From the NCBI GenBank assembly GCA_029718625.1, contig CM056376.1, positions 118,405,906-118,469,905 on the forward strand: DNA of 64,000 bases, in the 5' to 3' direction. The position numbers and the translations under genes are program-made. Below, piece by piece: positions 46,823 through 60,042 of the stretch. Below the pieces are notes generated by a model. It did no database searches. It was not told the origin of the DNA and was given only the letters and a program-made list of their open reading frames with translations. Numbering within the stretch: the stretch's first letter is position 1; the number at the start of each line of letters is the position of its first letter. The stretch is from Synaphobranchus kaupii (Eukaryota > Chordata > Actinopteri > Anguilliformes > Synaphobranchidae).

Positions 46823-48918
46823 GTGAGTGTGTCCCAGGCACTACAGGCTCTTTATTTTACTATAAAACGTTTAATTATTTAACTACTTATTAATAACTGC
46901 TTTTTAAATTTTTATATTTAACAAGTGACGAGTCAATGGGTAGATAATTGGTAATAAAATTGTAGTTTTGGTTCATTAAATACCACTTCTGTCAGAAAGT
47001 GAGTAAATTATGTTCAGCTGTAAATATCAATTATAGAACTTGACATCAATTCAGAACAACTTAATCAGACCCTTTAAGAAGTAAAACCATTTTGTAATAT
47101 TATGCTCTAGTAGTGGTTGTTAAATTATAGACATGGTTTTATGAAGCTTGCTTCCAAGAAAATAAAAATATAGGAGGTTCTTTATGGTGCAGTATATCAG
47201 TGGCCATCACTAAAGAAGGCCATACATGACTGAAACATTCAAAAACATGCATTTCTTATTTTCTGTAACTTTCTGTCCGCATATTAATATGTTTATATTT
47301 TTTCAAACATCACCATATTTATTTTCGGTTTGGCTGATGTCCCCCTTTAGATTTAAGCAGTGTGCAAGTTCAAATCCCTCTTGATACTGACTGAACCTTC
47401 ACAAACGACATATTAGACGTGATGGAGAGGCAATACTTGAGACTCATGCAAACACACAGCGTTTTGAATCAGCCGCTGAAGAGGGTTATAATACAAACCT
47501 GTTTTCCTAAAAATTCATTTTTTTCCTTTCTCTCTCTCTGTCTCCCTTACCTGCCCATACCTCTCTCTCTCCTCTCTCTGGGACTATTATGGTTGTCATA
47601 ACATGGTTCTTGAGCTGGTGGGCTTAAAGAGACTTCTCTCAAGTACAGAGTTCTGACCTTCGACCCAAGTAATTAATGGGGTTTCAGCTCAGGGCCTGTG
47701 AGACAGAGCCAACCCAGAATGCTTCACTGCGATGTTGATAGATCTGCCTCTCTGAGAGGAGGGCAGCCTTCTGTTCCGAAGATTTTAACAGAATGTCGTC
47801 CCGAGGTCCCTGTAGGGGGCACCACCGTACCTCAGGTTGGTGGGCTGGGGGTAAAAAGGTCTCCTGTTACAGGGGAAGGGGGATCACAACCAAAGGCGGA
47901 GACAGAGCATGCCAGAGTGGTGATGTGAGGATGTGATAGCATACAGATTTCAGTTTGTCTCACACCTGTCTTCCTTGTACACGTATTTGTACATTCAGCA
48001 TAAATGGGCAATTATGTGTAAATAAGATCCTGGGAAAGAGAAGCCTGTGTTCATAAAGAATTAAGCATCTTTTAAAGTCTTGCTCTTACTAATAACACAG
48101 AGGGGAGGGGGACTGATAAAAGGAGGACAGAGGTGAAACCGAATAGAAGAGGAAAAGAGAGCAAAAGGCATAGATGAGAAAGATGTAGAAAGAGACAGAG
48201 TGAAGAGCTGTGTTCTTCACATGTTCACATCCACCTCTCTGTGCTGACAGCAGCAATATACCACTAGTTTGGAAAGATGACTGTTAAATTATTGCCGAAC
48301 AGAAAGTGTTCAAATTCATTGTTGACACCGTTCTCTCTAGCGCAAGAGTAAACTTAAGAAGTAAGTTTGAGCTGTTCCAGTATTGCGGCGCCAAAATCTG
48401 AAAGCTCAGATTGACTGAAATGTATAAAAAAAGCCTAAAGTACTGAAGGAGACAGAAATGCTGAAAGGTCATTCCCCTTCTGATCCATAAATCAATCGGG
48501 GTTATGTCCCCATGGCCTAGTTTGGCAACAGGTGCATGGAAGAGGCCCGAAGCACATGCAGATATCCCTTTCACCTAGTAGTGGGGAAAAATGGTATTCT
48601 TCTTCTGTAAAGACCAACACGGCATCTTGGTTCTGACTATACAAAGGTTATATGACTTTATACAACAATGAGATTTGAGCGCGTAACATGATTGGCCGAG
48701 ACGCGTTCCACCAGTGCTGGTATTTAGTGTAACCTCACTACCATTGCGTTGACGCGTTCTATAGAGCGTTGCCTAGGAAGTATAAACAACAACAATAGCA
48801 ACGGCAACAGGGTGCTAGTAATTTGGAGAATCCGAAATAAAGAACGAGTTCATCAAAAGTTATTGTTTCAATATGTTTTCATTACTTACTAGACGTTTAT
48901 GGTAACATTGTTGTATAA

Positions 48919-49065
48919 AAGCAATAGATCACTCGAGTATTACTGCGTTATTGGATATAATCACTGCAGAGAGTTCTCAGCAACTCAACCTTCCGTCTTG
49001 TTGCTGCGACGTCACCGCAGTTATTATATTTCCAATAACGCACTCCCTCTCGTGATCTATTGCTT
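48919..49065. mobile_element. inverted repeat, AAGCAATAGATCAC ends
   Basis: The left arm AAGCAATAGATCACTCGAG...TGCGTTATTGGATATAA is matched inversely by the right arm ending CGTGATCTATTGCTT. The arms are about 48 bp with several mismatches and small gaps. May be the core of a larger MITE; outer limits not clear. Confidence 0.55.
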
Positions 49066-49396
49066 AAATATATCTCAGTTATACCTCCACCTCAATAATT
49101 TGCCCTGTGATAACTCTGGGAATCCAATTACATGTGTAGTGCGTTACATTAACTGTACACACACCTGTCCTGTAGTTGACAACAAAAAACAAGAAGTCTT
49201 GAGCTGTCACAAACTATAGTGTGAATTTACAGCTTACACAAGTCGTTCTTGCGGTGTCCAAAGACATTACTTCATTAAGGGCACTTTGTAAGATGGAGCA
49301 GCAGTCGGCCGGTGAGCAGGCAGTTTCTAACTACCAAGCTGAGCTTAAACTCATGAATGTGTGAAAAAATGCATTGAAACGGTGGTCCCACAATCC

Positions 49397-49560
49397 CAAC
49401 CCTGTTCCTGGAAATCTACAGTCCTGTCGGTTTTCATTTCAAACCCTAAGAAAACACACCTCATTCAACAGCAAGATCTCATTGAGCTGCTAATTAGTAG
49501 AATCAGGTGTGCCAAATTTGGGTTGAAGTGAAAACCTACAGATCTCCAGGAACAGGGTTG
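49397..49560. mobile_element. palindromic MITE, CAACCCTGTTCCTGG ends
   Basis: CAACCCTGTTCCTGGAAATC at the left is matched by TCTCCAGGAACAGGGTTG at the right; internally TCGGTTTTCATTTCAAACCC pairs with GGGTTGAAGTGAAAACC. A widespread fish type with no coding capacity. Confidence 0.8.
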
Positions 49561-52500
49561 TATTAAAATGTTTTATTGTACAGGAATGTGACACATTTTT
49601 ATTTAATCACACTACTCCATTGGATACTTCACTCAAAAACGAGCTGATTTTCAGGGAACCGTGAAACGTGTGTTAACGATGTAACTCAGAGTAGCACAGG
49701 CCACGCGGGCTTATTAATGGGCTCTTCGGCCTCATAACACAAGGTTGTTCCCCATTTGCCCGCAGACAAATGTTGTGCACGGATGTCGTTTGATCTGCCC
49801 CTATTGCCCCACATCACCTGGAAGGCCTCCTCCTGGCCCTTCTCAGTAGATCCTCTCATACTCATTTCCTCTCTACTCCTCTCTCAATTTCTGTGAAACC
49901 CGATGCATCGCACTCCAAATATTTCCCTTAGCTCGGGTTTCCCAGCTTTGTTATACCAGTAGAGGGCTGAGGGATCCCTGAAGGCACGATCTGCAGATTT
50001 TAAGTGGCTGAACCCCCGCACCCAACTGCTCACCCCCCACATACCTCGGGTCTTGCACTCGAACGGTCACTAGGGTTCCATGGGGGACGGTCAGGGAGGG
50101 TGTCTGTCTGGTAAACACCTGAGGAAACACTAACCATCGGTGAAAGGGCCCATTTAAGATCTGTAACCCCGTGGACACACACACACACACACACGCATGC
50201 TCACATACACATGGTCTCACGATCACAGAAACACACACACACACTTTCACATGTCCCTTGAGATATTTATTTGCGGGAAAGTTCCCCTTACACATATTTT
50301 TATACCTAGTAATGCAGCTTCAGAAGATGTGCATTATCCAGTCACTCATTACTCACTCATGTTTTTTTTCCCCCTGAGCTGCCAGCCAGCGTGGTCAGAT
50401 AATCCCAGTCTGTTTGCTTGCTTTCTGTTTTCCGAGACCACAGTGGTTCTGCAGGCTTGGTGAAGCCTTGGGGCAGCTCCATCAATCAAGGAGAGAGTAT
50501 CGGCCACGTTCAGGTGCTGCCAGCGCAGCGCCTGCACTTTGGCAGGTGACCTAGCGGTCTTGGCGTGTCTCTGCTCATTGGCAGAGGTCACTCCATCACC
50601 TCTCCGCCAAGCTAAACTGCCTGGTGTGTCCTGTTGGAGATGCTACCCCTGAGACCTCTGCCTACAGCTCAACAGAATAAGAGCTCTCAGCCAACATGGC
50701 TGCCTTTCCCCTCTGCTGTCTGTCTGCGTATTATTCGCCTGATCACTTTCTCTGGGCGTCTGGTCTGCTCGCTGAGAAAGCCCACTGGAAAGTAGAAGTA
50801 TAACAGCTCATTCACATCATTAGTTCTAGCAGAGGATTATCACAAGTTGGAAAATTGTGAACTTTTCTCCGAACCAGTTGGCTGCAATGTATGTCTGGCA
50901 CACACTGAAGTGGTAGGGAAAATGGGCTGAAACTACTCAGAGAGTCTGTTTTTCTTTTTTTTTTTACTTTTTGAATCTTTATCGGAGACCTTCAAATGGG
51001 TCAAATCCAAATGCAAGAATGTGGTCTCCAGTTTTATCATGTATTTTTGGCTCACGTGCAACAAACAAAAAGAGAAGACCCAGAACATGAAATATTAAAA
51101 GCCCTTTTCAACCAGGGCAGACTTTCCCAAATGGAACCATATGCATGCAGAAACTTTAAAGTTATCTGGTCCTTAGCAGGATAAAGTGACCACTTGTTGG
51201 TCTCAGCCGGGCTTTGAGTGTAACGTGTTGTTCCATTCGGACTGAAAGCCACAGCATACCCATCTACAGCCAGAGGCAAAGTCGTGCCCGGAGGCGTTAA
51301 TGAGCTGAGCCCACTGTTTATTTACCCATCTTTGATGATAATGTATGCGTGGCCACAGTCACGGAATAAGCCAGGCTTTTCCTCCCCAGAGGAGCAGAAG
51401 AAGAACGATGTTTTTGCTGTGTTATTTTAGGAGCTCCGTATCTATTTTCATAGAGCCACGCCATGGGTTGATGACTCTTTCTCCGTCTTAGCCAAGGCAT
51501 CCATGGCCGTTTCATAACTGAACCCATACTGTTCTTGCTCTGTCAGCTCGGAGAACGAGACCCCTGAATTAATGGAGTTGAGAGAGACTTTTTAGCGGCT
51601 GAACGAGCAATTCATTTCCTGCCAGGAATATCAACTGGAAGAGAGGGAGGCTTTATTTTCCCCCTCAAAATGGGGGAAAAAAATGGACCTCGTTTCATGT
51701 GAACATGAGATGGGCGATTGGGGCAGCTGGCATCCTCACATGACCCTGTGTCTCTTTTTTCTGGGACAGAACAGGTGTGAGATGCTGGCCTTTCCGTCGG
51801 CATTCACAGCATTTGATTGGCTCTGTCTTGTGTGCAACGTTCAGATGTGCATGGGGGTGAGCATTGTGGAACAAGCACACGGCCTAGCTCTATTTATTTC
51901 CAAGATGAATGGGGTATGATGTATATGTCAGAGACCAGAGGCAACTCCCATTGTATTGCATAGGAATTTGTTAATTTAGTTTCCAAGTTTATATTATCTA
52001 TGTTATGTGTATGGGTGGGTGCTCTTTGACTGGTTCATCTTTTTCTGTGCGTTTTGTTTTCATTTTCATTTTTGTTTTATAAAACAAAAAAGAACATCAG
52101 ACATTTTTATTGTTTGTATATTGACCATCCACCAATCACTTATTAGCACTGAAGCACATCACCTTTCACACCAACTTTACAGGCAATCCCTCTGGTGAAC
52201 CCCCCCTCAACAATATTAATTATCTGGAAATAAAATAAATGATGAATTGTTTTTGCATATTTTGGAGGAATGGTATGCAAGAATAATCCTAAAAATGGCA
52301 TAACCGGGATGTCCCAAAATGTATCATTCATTTTCCCCCTGGTTTTTGAAGTTGACCTCTTTTGAGTTTGATAAAGATCATATCTCCAAACAAGTAACTA
52401 AAATAACAAAGTGACTGGAAGAATGGCCAATATCCTTCAGAAATTAATAAATCATAAATCATTCTTTTTTGTTCTTTAGCATTAACACCTGTGGCTAAAG

Positions 52501-53362
52501 GGACTTGTGAGATGCTGAACATTGAATAAATTAATTTGCATGGGCTAGCCAGCGTTTCTGCACCTTGAGCTCAAACCACATGAGACTGTCTTTTCATTAG
52601 CTGGAATTTTAAACATGTCGATTCCTTAAAGAGACATATGATGTAAAACATGGGGGACAGCTGCCCTTTAAAGAGTAGAAATGAGCACCTTTAAGCAAAA
52701 ACAGTGTGTATCCTTTTCACGGCTGTCGCTGATTTACGGTCATACAAAAGTGTGCTCCGCGGAGTAATGAATCTCAGTGAACTGCAGTTATGAACAGGTA
52801 ATAACTTATATCTGCAGGAGAGAATGGTAACAACTTTGATCTCTGGAACAACAAAGTTTTCAACCCTGAGAGACATATTATACTTTGGAATGTGCTATAG
52901 TATGACCAGACATATTTTTGGGTTCTTTTTTCAGACATTTGTCGTGCAAGGATCTCTTTTTTTTTTTTATTAAAATTAAAAAAAACACCCATTGGGATGT
53001 CGCCAGCAAAATCTTTTTGTGCCATTCTCCACTCCCAGTGGAAAAACCAGAATGATTTCAACTTTCATAAATGAGACATTTATAGTGTCATGCATTTCCA
53101 AACTAAGCAAAGCCACTCCCCTTCCAGTGTAGTTGTTTGCCCAGCAAGAATAAGTAATAAGAAGTATTATTATAAGTATAAGAATGATAATGACTTGCTT
53201 TTCAAGGAATGTGACTGTACAGTTGACAGTGGATGTTTAAGTATATAAATTTCAGTGGCCATTAAAAGGATCCAGGTTTAATCAAGACATTTCAGGTTTC
53301 AAGTTTCAGGTTGATAAATTCAGCTGGCTCTTGAAATTAAACTAAACAGAGAGCAAAGTATG

Positions 53363-54154
53363 TACAGTTGAAGTCAGAAGTTTACATACACTTAGGTTGA
53401 AGTCATTAAAACTCATTTTTCACCACTCCACAGATTTCATGTTAGCAAACTATAGTGTTGGCAAGTCAGTTAGTACATCTACTTTGTGCATGACACAAGT
53501 AATTTTTCCAACAATTGTTTACAGACAGATTATTTCACTTTTAATTCACTATATCACAATTCCAGTGGGTCAGAAGTTCACATACACTAAGTTGGCTGTG
53601 CATTTAAATTTTTTATATTTGGTCGCATATCCTTTGGCTTTGCATGCCATGACTTCCTGATGTCTGTGACCCAACAACATCAACATACTCTATCTTATTT
53701 TCTGGTACTCTTACAAGCGATACTATAATGTCTCTGCATTTGAATGGATCTCTATGGGAATTGGGGGGTGGGACTAGATTTAGCTGTAAATTACACTTGA
53801 ACAGTATGGAACACATGGTTGGCTAAATGGCTGTAAGTCAACAAGGGTCTGACGTATCAAACGAGCCTCAAACCATCACTCTCCTGCCAGATATGCAAAT
53901 ATCAAAAATATAAAGGCACAGTCAACTTAGTGTATGTAAACTTCTGAACCGCTGGAATTGTGATATAGTGAATTAAAACTGAAATAATCTGTCTGTAAAC
54001 AATTGTTGGAAAAATTACTTGTGTCATGCACAAAGTAGATGTACTAACTGACTTGCCAACACTGTAGTTTGCTAACATGAAATCTGTGGAGTGGTTAAAA
54101 ATGAGTTTTAATGACTTCAACCTAAGTGTATGTAAACATCCGACTTCAACTGTA
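53363..54154. mobile_element. non-autonomous Tc1/mariner element, Sleeping Beauty-like IR/DR
   Basis: A 788-bp element (53365-54152) flanked by TA on both sides. Each inverted repeat is about 227 bp and carries two direct repeats: outer CAGTTGAAGTCAGAAGTTTA at 53365 and inner CAGTGGGTCAGAAGTTCACA at 53563; mirrored at 53926-53954 and 54122-54152. This IR/DR layout and sequence match the salmonid/Sleeping Beauty class. The centre (about 330 bp) has no transposase frame and seems to derive from another Tc1-type fragment. Confidence 0.93.
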
Positions 54155-54485
54155 CATACACGCAAAAATAAAATCATTATTGTTCAGATTGATTCTTCTT
54201 TTAATCATCTTTGTTGTCTTATTTTCAGTTAATTTGTTGTAAATCACCTATCAAAGGAACCGAAACATATTGTTTTAATTATATGTTCTGTTTGATGTAG
54301 AAATGATTAGTGATATTTATATTTAAGTGTATTGTACAAGTGAAACGTTTTACTCTACATTAATTGGAAAAGGGGGAGGGTTCTGCAGAATCTTTCATTC
54401 TCCGATTGGTGAACATCACTCTGAATAGCTAAAGGGTGGATTGGGGATGTAAAGTACAGAGGTAATGAAACTCAACTCTACACAG

Positions 54486-54658
54486 GGCACAAGGGAGACC
54501 CTCAGCCAGCACTGCAGCATGGTGGAAATGGCCCTGCACAAGGAGACTGATTTTGCCCTCATCATCGACGGGAAGACGCTAAAGCATGCCCTCGCCTATG
54601 GCGCCCGACAGCTATTTTTGGACTTGGCACTGTCCTGCAAGGCTGTCATCTGCTGCAG
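54486..54658 (+). CDS. atp8a1: atp8a1 exon: P-domain ([19 protein letters not shown])
   Basis: One hundred seventy-three nt, phase 0 to 2: [20 protein letters not shown], then [20 protein letters not shown] and [17 protein letters not shown] plus a split Arg. ALIIDGKTL and CKAVICCR are flippase P-domain signatures. Acceptor CAG at 54483-54485, donor GTAACC at 54659. No indel. Confidence 0.97.
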
Positions 54659-54682
54659 GTAACCTCTATGTCTTGCGTGGCT

Positions 54683-54810
54683 GTTACTCAGATACACCTC
54701 AAAGGCTCGCCATGTCTGCATAGCCGTTATTCAGATACACCTCACAGGCTCGCCATGTCTGCATAGCCGTTATTCAGATACAACCTCACAGGCTCGCCAT
54801 GTCTGCTTTA
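54683..54810. repeat. 43-bp minisatellite, about three copies
   Basis: Units start GTTACTCAG at 54683, GTTATTCAG at 54726 and 54769, each continuing ATACACCTCACAGGCTCGCC and ATGTCTGC. The first begins 24 bp past the donor at 54659, in a 450-bp intron. Confidence 0.9.
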
Positions 54811-55108
54811 TCAGGATAGCCCCACCAGTAGGACGTCCTGCAGCAGCTGTGCTAAACGGAAGTTCTGGCCGTGTCTGTCTGTGGCTTTGAGAAGAGAAGC
54901 GGTGTATGGCTTCAAAAAAAGCCTTTCAACAGAGTGTTTGTAGGGTAGGGTTTAGCAAACAACCTCGAGTGACGTACACCTGTTCCTGTCTAACTGTAAT
55001 GCACTCTGCTGATATTTGCCTCGCCATTAGCGGTTCTCTCCGTAAAAACGGCTCGCGCGTCTCTTTGCAAAAGCCTTATCGATTCGATGTGTTCCCTTTG
55101 GGTGTCAG

Positions 55109-55294
55109 GGTGTCCCCGCTGCAGAAGTCTGAAGTGGTGGAAATGGTGAAGAAGCAGGTTCGTGTCATCACGCTGGCTATCGGTGACGGCGCAAACGATG
55201 TGGGCATGATCCAGGACCGCACATGTGGGCGTGGGCATCTCGGGCAAACGAGGGCCTGCAGGCTGCCAACTCCTCCGACTACTCCATTGCCCAG
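55109..55294 (+). CDS. atp8a1: atp8a1 exon: hinge GDGANDV; two 1-bp insertions
   Basis: Enters in phase 2 as (R)[19 protein letters not shown] then [22 protein letters not shown] (55182-55199) is the Mg-binding hinge motif of P-type ATPases. After MIQ the frame is lost: one extra G near 55214-55215 and one extra A in 55246-55248 bracket sequence that, read in the neighbouring frames, encodes the expected [10 protein letters not shown] and [16 protein letters not shown]. The length is 186 nt where 184 is expected. Donor GTGAGA at 55295. Confidence 0.9.
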
Positions 55295-57445
55295 GTGAGA
55301 GGGGTGGGGCCAGGAGAGCACAGGCTCAGGCAGGTGTACAATTTGGGCAAAGAGGTCAGGCCGGTCGTTTTCCTCAGGCAAGCAGTTAATTCATAGGTGT
55401 GGCTGCTTCCTGAATTTCAGCTGTTGGTGGAATAGATAGCGAGAAAGTTTGGTTCTAATTTGTTAGAACTTAGACCTTAATCTCCCTTGGCATTCGCCCC
55501 TTCAGAAGAGATGTGGTACAGGCCGCATTATATCCGTGACAAACAACAGCAGGGCTCTGAATTCACACTGACATCTTTGAGGATTTCTTTTTTTGTTTTT
55601 CTCAGTGCGGATTTCCTGTTTGCATTTGTTTTCCTGTTATTTCCTGCGGTTTGGCTTCAGTGGCCCGTAGGGAGGGAGAGCTGACAGTGTGCTACTGTAC
55701 AGGGCATTCTCTGTGCTGTGGCATCAGATTTCTGCAATAGAGAACATTACATTAGACTCTGGTTGTACAACGGCCTGCAGGAACTCTTAACCGTGAAAAA
55801 CAGGGGGCTTTGATGAAAACAGGCTTGTTTTACAACCCGGAACCAAAAGCCATTTTCTCATTCACTACAGTAGTATCCAAGCTATCTGGTTCCATGCCTG
55901 TTATTTGTCCAGTTAGTTGTTACGTATACTATGTTCAGGGGGTTAGTGTGTCAACCATGCTGATTGTTGCTTTCTGCTCCAAACAAGCCACTCGCCTGAT
56001 TAGTGTGTTTCAACCAGAAGGGAATTGGTTTTAAACTTATGGCTTAATTTCCAGCACATAATTTTCCAGACGTTATACAGCCGTGTTGGAGAACTCTGTT
56101 GAGCAAGAGAGCTGTGTAGCCATGACTCTACATCATTATCATTAATAAGAACTGTGGCATATCCTTCGTGACCAGCACCAATTGAAGCCCCCGAGGTTTT
56201 TGTCACACTGCGTGATAGTTCAAGGTTCTGGAGACCCCAGCAGAATCAGCAATGTGACGTGGCTTTTTGGTGGGTTGTCAATACAGTCCAGAGGCCTCTA
56301 AAACACTTTGAGCGCAACCAATTGAACATTATTAACCTTAAATTAAGCATGAGGGTGACAAATTTTGCTTGGCCACGTAATGGCACCATATGGCATCGGT
56401 TGGGGTTTGTGTTCTCTGTCTCAAGCCTCCTTTGATCCTAACCTAAATGGCATGGCGATAGTCCATCAGTGGGTTTCTGCCACAGATTTCAACACATGCC
56501 TAGAGAGGGGCTATTTGATCTCTCCGTACCTCGTAGCAGTCAGGGCTCCAGGTTGCAGTAAAGAGGCCAGAGGAGTCCCGCATTCCACCCCACCCCAGGT
56601 TCCCAGATTTATAAAGTGTGTGAGGCATTTTGTGCGAAAAGGCAGAGTGGGTGCTTTGGGAGGGGGGGAGGGGGGCGGAGGTGGGAGACAGATGTGGCTG
56701 GAATTGGGTCTAGACATCCAAACTCACAATTTGAGACGAGTCAGAAGGTGAACAGCTGTAACACTGCGAGACTGACCGAAACTATGGTGCCACCGTGGGC
56801 ACAGTTACTGTAGCCCAAATTGATGTCGGAAAAATTGAGCTTTAGAGCAGAGTAGCAGTGTGGGCACATTTGTTAAACAGTACATCTCTCACAGAAAACA
56901 TAGATTGTTGACTTTTTTTAAAATTAACTGCAGTGGAAATCATCCTTTATTCAAAACAATCCTTTATTTATTGTAGTTGAGGTCGTATGACGAAGAGACT
57001 TGTAGCAAAAAAAAAAATGGCACCAGCCAAAGAATCTGATTTTAACCTTTTTTTACAGCAAGTGAGTGATTGACAGCTCATTGCATCTCCATCCAGGATA
57101 TGGGGCCTATGAAGCCCCACTGTCCCATTACTAGCTCCTGGTATTAGTCAAGCCTTCTGTGGAATAAGCAGCACTGTCACATTTTTTAAACTTTTTTTTA
57201 TCAAGAAAGACATGGTAGCATAATCTAAACCAAGATGAAAGATGTGGGGAATGCCATCCTTTAAGGTCTTGCTCCTACCTCCCCCAGCAGTCCCTCCTGC
57301 TTTGCAGAGTGTCAGTGATGGTAAATTATGCCAAAATTACCACAAAGTCCCAGGTGCCAACAGGGCAGCAGACGCTGTACTCTTTGCCTCGGAATGCCAC
57401 CCATAGGCCAATCAGTCTCACTCCCCTCCCTCCTCCTTTCCGCAG
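55295..57445 (+). other. intron
   Basis: Intron of 2,151 bp with a G-rich patch at 56655-56690 and A-runs near 57007. No mobile element or gene recognised. Confidence 0.6.
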
Positions 57446-57557
57446 TTCAAGTACTTGAAGAATCTGCTGCTAGTCCACGGCGCCTTGGAACTACAACCGA
57501 GTGGCCAAGTGCATCCTCTACTGCTTCTACAAGAACATCGTCCTGTACATCATCGAG
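57446..57557 (+). CDS. atp8a1: atp8a1 exon: before M5 (HGAWNYNR...IVLYIIE); 1-bp insertion
   Basis: Starts [13 protein letters not shown] in phase 0; an extra T at 57485-57486 then shifts the frame, and the neighbouring frame gives [20 protein letters not shown] and IIE, the conserved stretch leading into M5. Length 112 nt instead of 111. Acceptor CAG at 57443-57445, donor GTAAGA at 57558. This is the last exon in the window. Confidence 0.92.
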
Positions 57558-59987
57558 GTAAGACCCCGTGCGAGAGCCTGTCCATATTCCCGGGGTCCTG
57601 CGGAAAGGCCTGATACCCCTAGACGCAGCCCAGGCCTCACACCGATAGCGTGGGGCCAGGGGACGGCCCTGATAGGTCGAGGGTGCCTGTCGGCACCAGC
57701 CATATCGCAGGGGTGAGTGAGCATGTCGATCGGACATCCAGGCTCCCAGCCAAAGGAAGTCACACCTCTGGAATTGGTAAGAGTGTCCCTAATGTCACGA
57801 GAGGTGGAAATAAAGTGCCCGGAGTTGAGGCAAGGTCCTGCTGCGTATCAGGGGCGCCCAAAGCCATCTCTACCCCACTACCATCAAAGAAAAACCCTGC
57901 ATTTTAACTTATAATTAGTATTACGCTTTTCAGATTCTCATACCTTACTTTTATTAATTAACATGTATATGGAATTCTAAATTGTCAATTTTCTTGGAAA
58001 AGCATTTTGGAAATCAGTGTATGCCAAATACATTCACATGTCAAATATACTCCAGACATTAGCTATCAAAGAAAAAGAGCTCAGAAAGCCATGTGAACAG
58101 TTCACCAGTGCCTTGGCAGTGCTTTGTGATAAACACCGTTTTTGTGTAGTCCAAGTGCAGTTAGGCCTCGCTCTAAATATAAGGCTTTTTAAACATCTTT
58201 TTTTTCCTGTAATGTGACCTTTTTTGTGCTCCTGTCTGCTTTTGCTTTATGCTTGTTGGTAAATTACTGTGGACTGCGGATTCCCGCACACCCTCCTTTA
58301 TCAAGGCTCCAGACTTTAGGAACTGCCAGCAGACCCTTATTTCATCATGTTGTGGGACTCCTCCTGGCCCTCAAACGCTGCACTAGAGACCGTCTGTGCC
58401 TAGATTTCACTCGATAACAGCTGTTCAGGTTTATCATTGTGTTTGATCTTTTTAATACAATGATGGACACAGCGTGATAGCTCTTATAGGCCGCAGTGTC
58501 CAAACTATAGTTTTCTTTTTTTAACCCTCATTTGGAAGCCTAACCACATAGCCTACGGTGCTATGAACCTGAGCAGATTGACACTTTAATGTGAGATAAG
58601 TCCACCACCTTCTTCTGATGAATCAGGATCTTTTGTTAGTGGGGCCCCAATTGCCAATTCAAATGTGATTCACTAGCCTGCATAGGTAGCTGCTGGAAAA
58701 TGTAAAAAAATAAAATTAAATAAATAAATTATATCTTCAACATAAATTACAAAGACAGCTACAACAAAGTGCATGCTGTAAGCCAGGCTTGATGTACAGT
58801 ATGTCAGACGGTTTCTGCTGTCTAACAGCAGGAAGAAAATACCTCTCAATTCAAAATACAAAAAAAGTGTTCATGGCATTCAAAGAACGGATGGAATTAA
58901 CACCTTTTTGGAAGGTTTTGTTTCCGCATTACATGGCAAGCTTTTATATTTTTAACAGACTTAATAAAGAATTAATATTATTTGTATGTTATTTGGTGTG
59001 CAGGTACCATGACTATTATGATCTCATGATGTTAATGATTGATTCCATTGATTAATTTGGGGCTGATGCACCTGGTACGTTATTCATGCAAGGTACAACA
59101 GCTTGAGGAATTAGAATAAATATGACCCCCCTTGCAATTGTGTTCATATTAGTATGTGTGCTTTGATTGATACACATCATGGGTGTTTTTATGGATGGAC
59201 TGTAGCCAGTGGTTGTTTAGCCCCAGTTAGCCTCCTGTCACCGTATGTTTAGAAAAGAAAGCAACATCCCTGCCCGAGAGAGCCGTTTCCTGTTGCTGTT
59301 CTCCTGGTTCCTGTTACCTGCTTTCCCTAAAGGGAGATTTGTAGTATGAGTGTTTCCCAAAACTGTATGGGCAACAATATTAAGGGCACAAATCACCCTT
59401 AAACCAAACCACAGCCTTTTCTCTCGTATCTCTTTCATGTTGACTCTAAAGGAGAGGTAGTGTAACTGCCCCCACACGGTTTGCCCTCTCTCCCCCTTTT
59501 TGCTCTTCCGCACAAGCCTCCGGGCCCCTGTCAAGCGCCACAGACCTGTATGCAGACCTCGGCCTCTGTAAGCTGACTCCTCTGACACACAAGAGATATA
59601 TCAACCTTTTGTCCCATTGATCTTTAATCCCTCTCTACCCCCCCACACCCTTCCCATGGGGGCTCACAGTACATAATGGTAGAAATTCTGCACTGTAATG
59701 CATCAAGTGGCCTGCATCGATATTCAAGAAGGAAGGCTAAGAGTAACATTTGTTGGGCTAATAGGTTTGCTTTTGTGCATAGGTGTAGCCTCCTCTCTCC
59801 CGGAACAATGCAGATGCTTGTGTAAACACGGCTGGGCGCCACGGACGCCGATGTTTATTTCAGCGCTTCCCGCTTCCCTCGCTCGTTGGTACATTCTGCT
59901 GCTTTCACAGTTTCCTTTTCTTCATTTTTGTATCTTTTTGGGGTCCAAGGATCTCAGAGTGAAAGGGAAAATAACTGGCCTATTTTT

Positions 59988-60011
59988 TGTGTGTGTGTGT
60001 GTGTGTTGTGT

Positions 60012-60042
<31 letters not shown>
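59988..60042. repeat. (TG)n followed by a G homopolymer
   Basis: About 19 TG units with one interruption, then about 17 G residues. Confidence 0.9.

Larger units (their letters stand above)
46823..54485 (+). other. 7.7-kb intron with several DNA-transposon remnants
   Basis: Holds an inverted repeat (48919-49065), a palindromic MITE (49397-49560), a (CA)n patch (50173-50245) and an IR/DR Tc1 derivative (53365-54152). Long parts (46823-48600, 50600-53300) show no feature that I can support. Confidence 0.7.
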
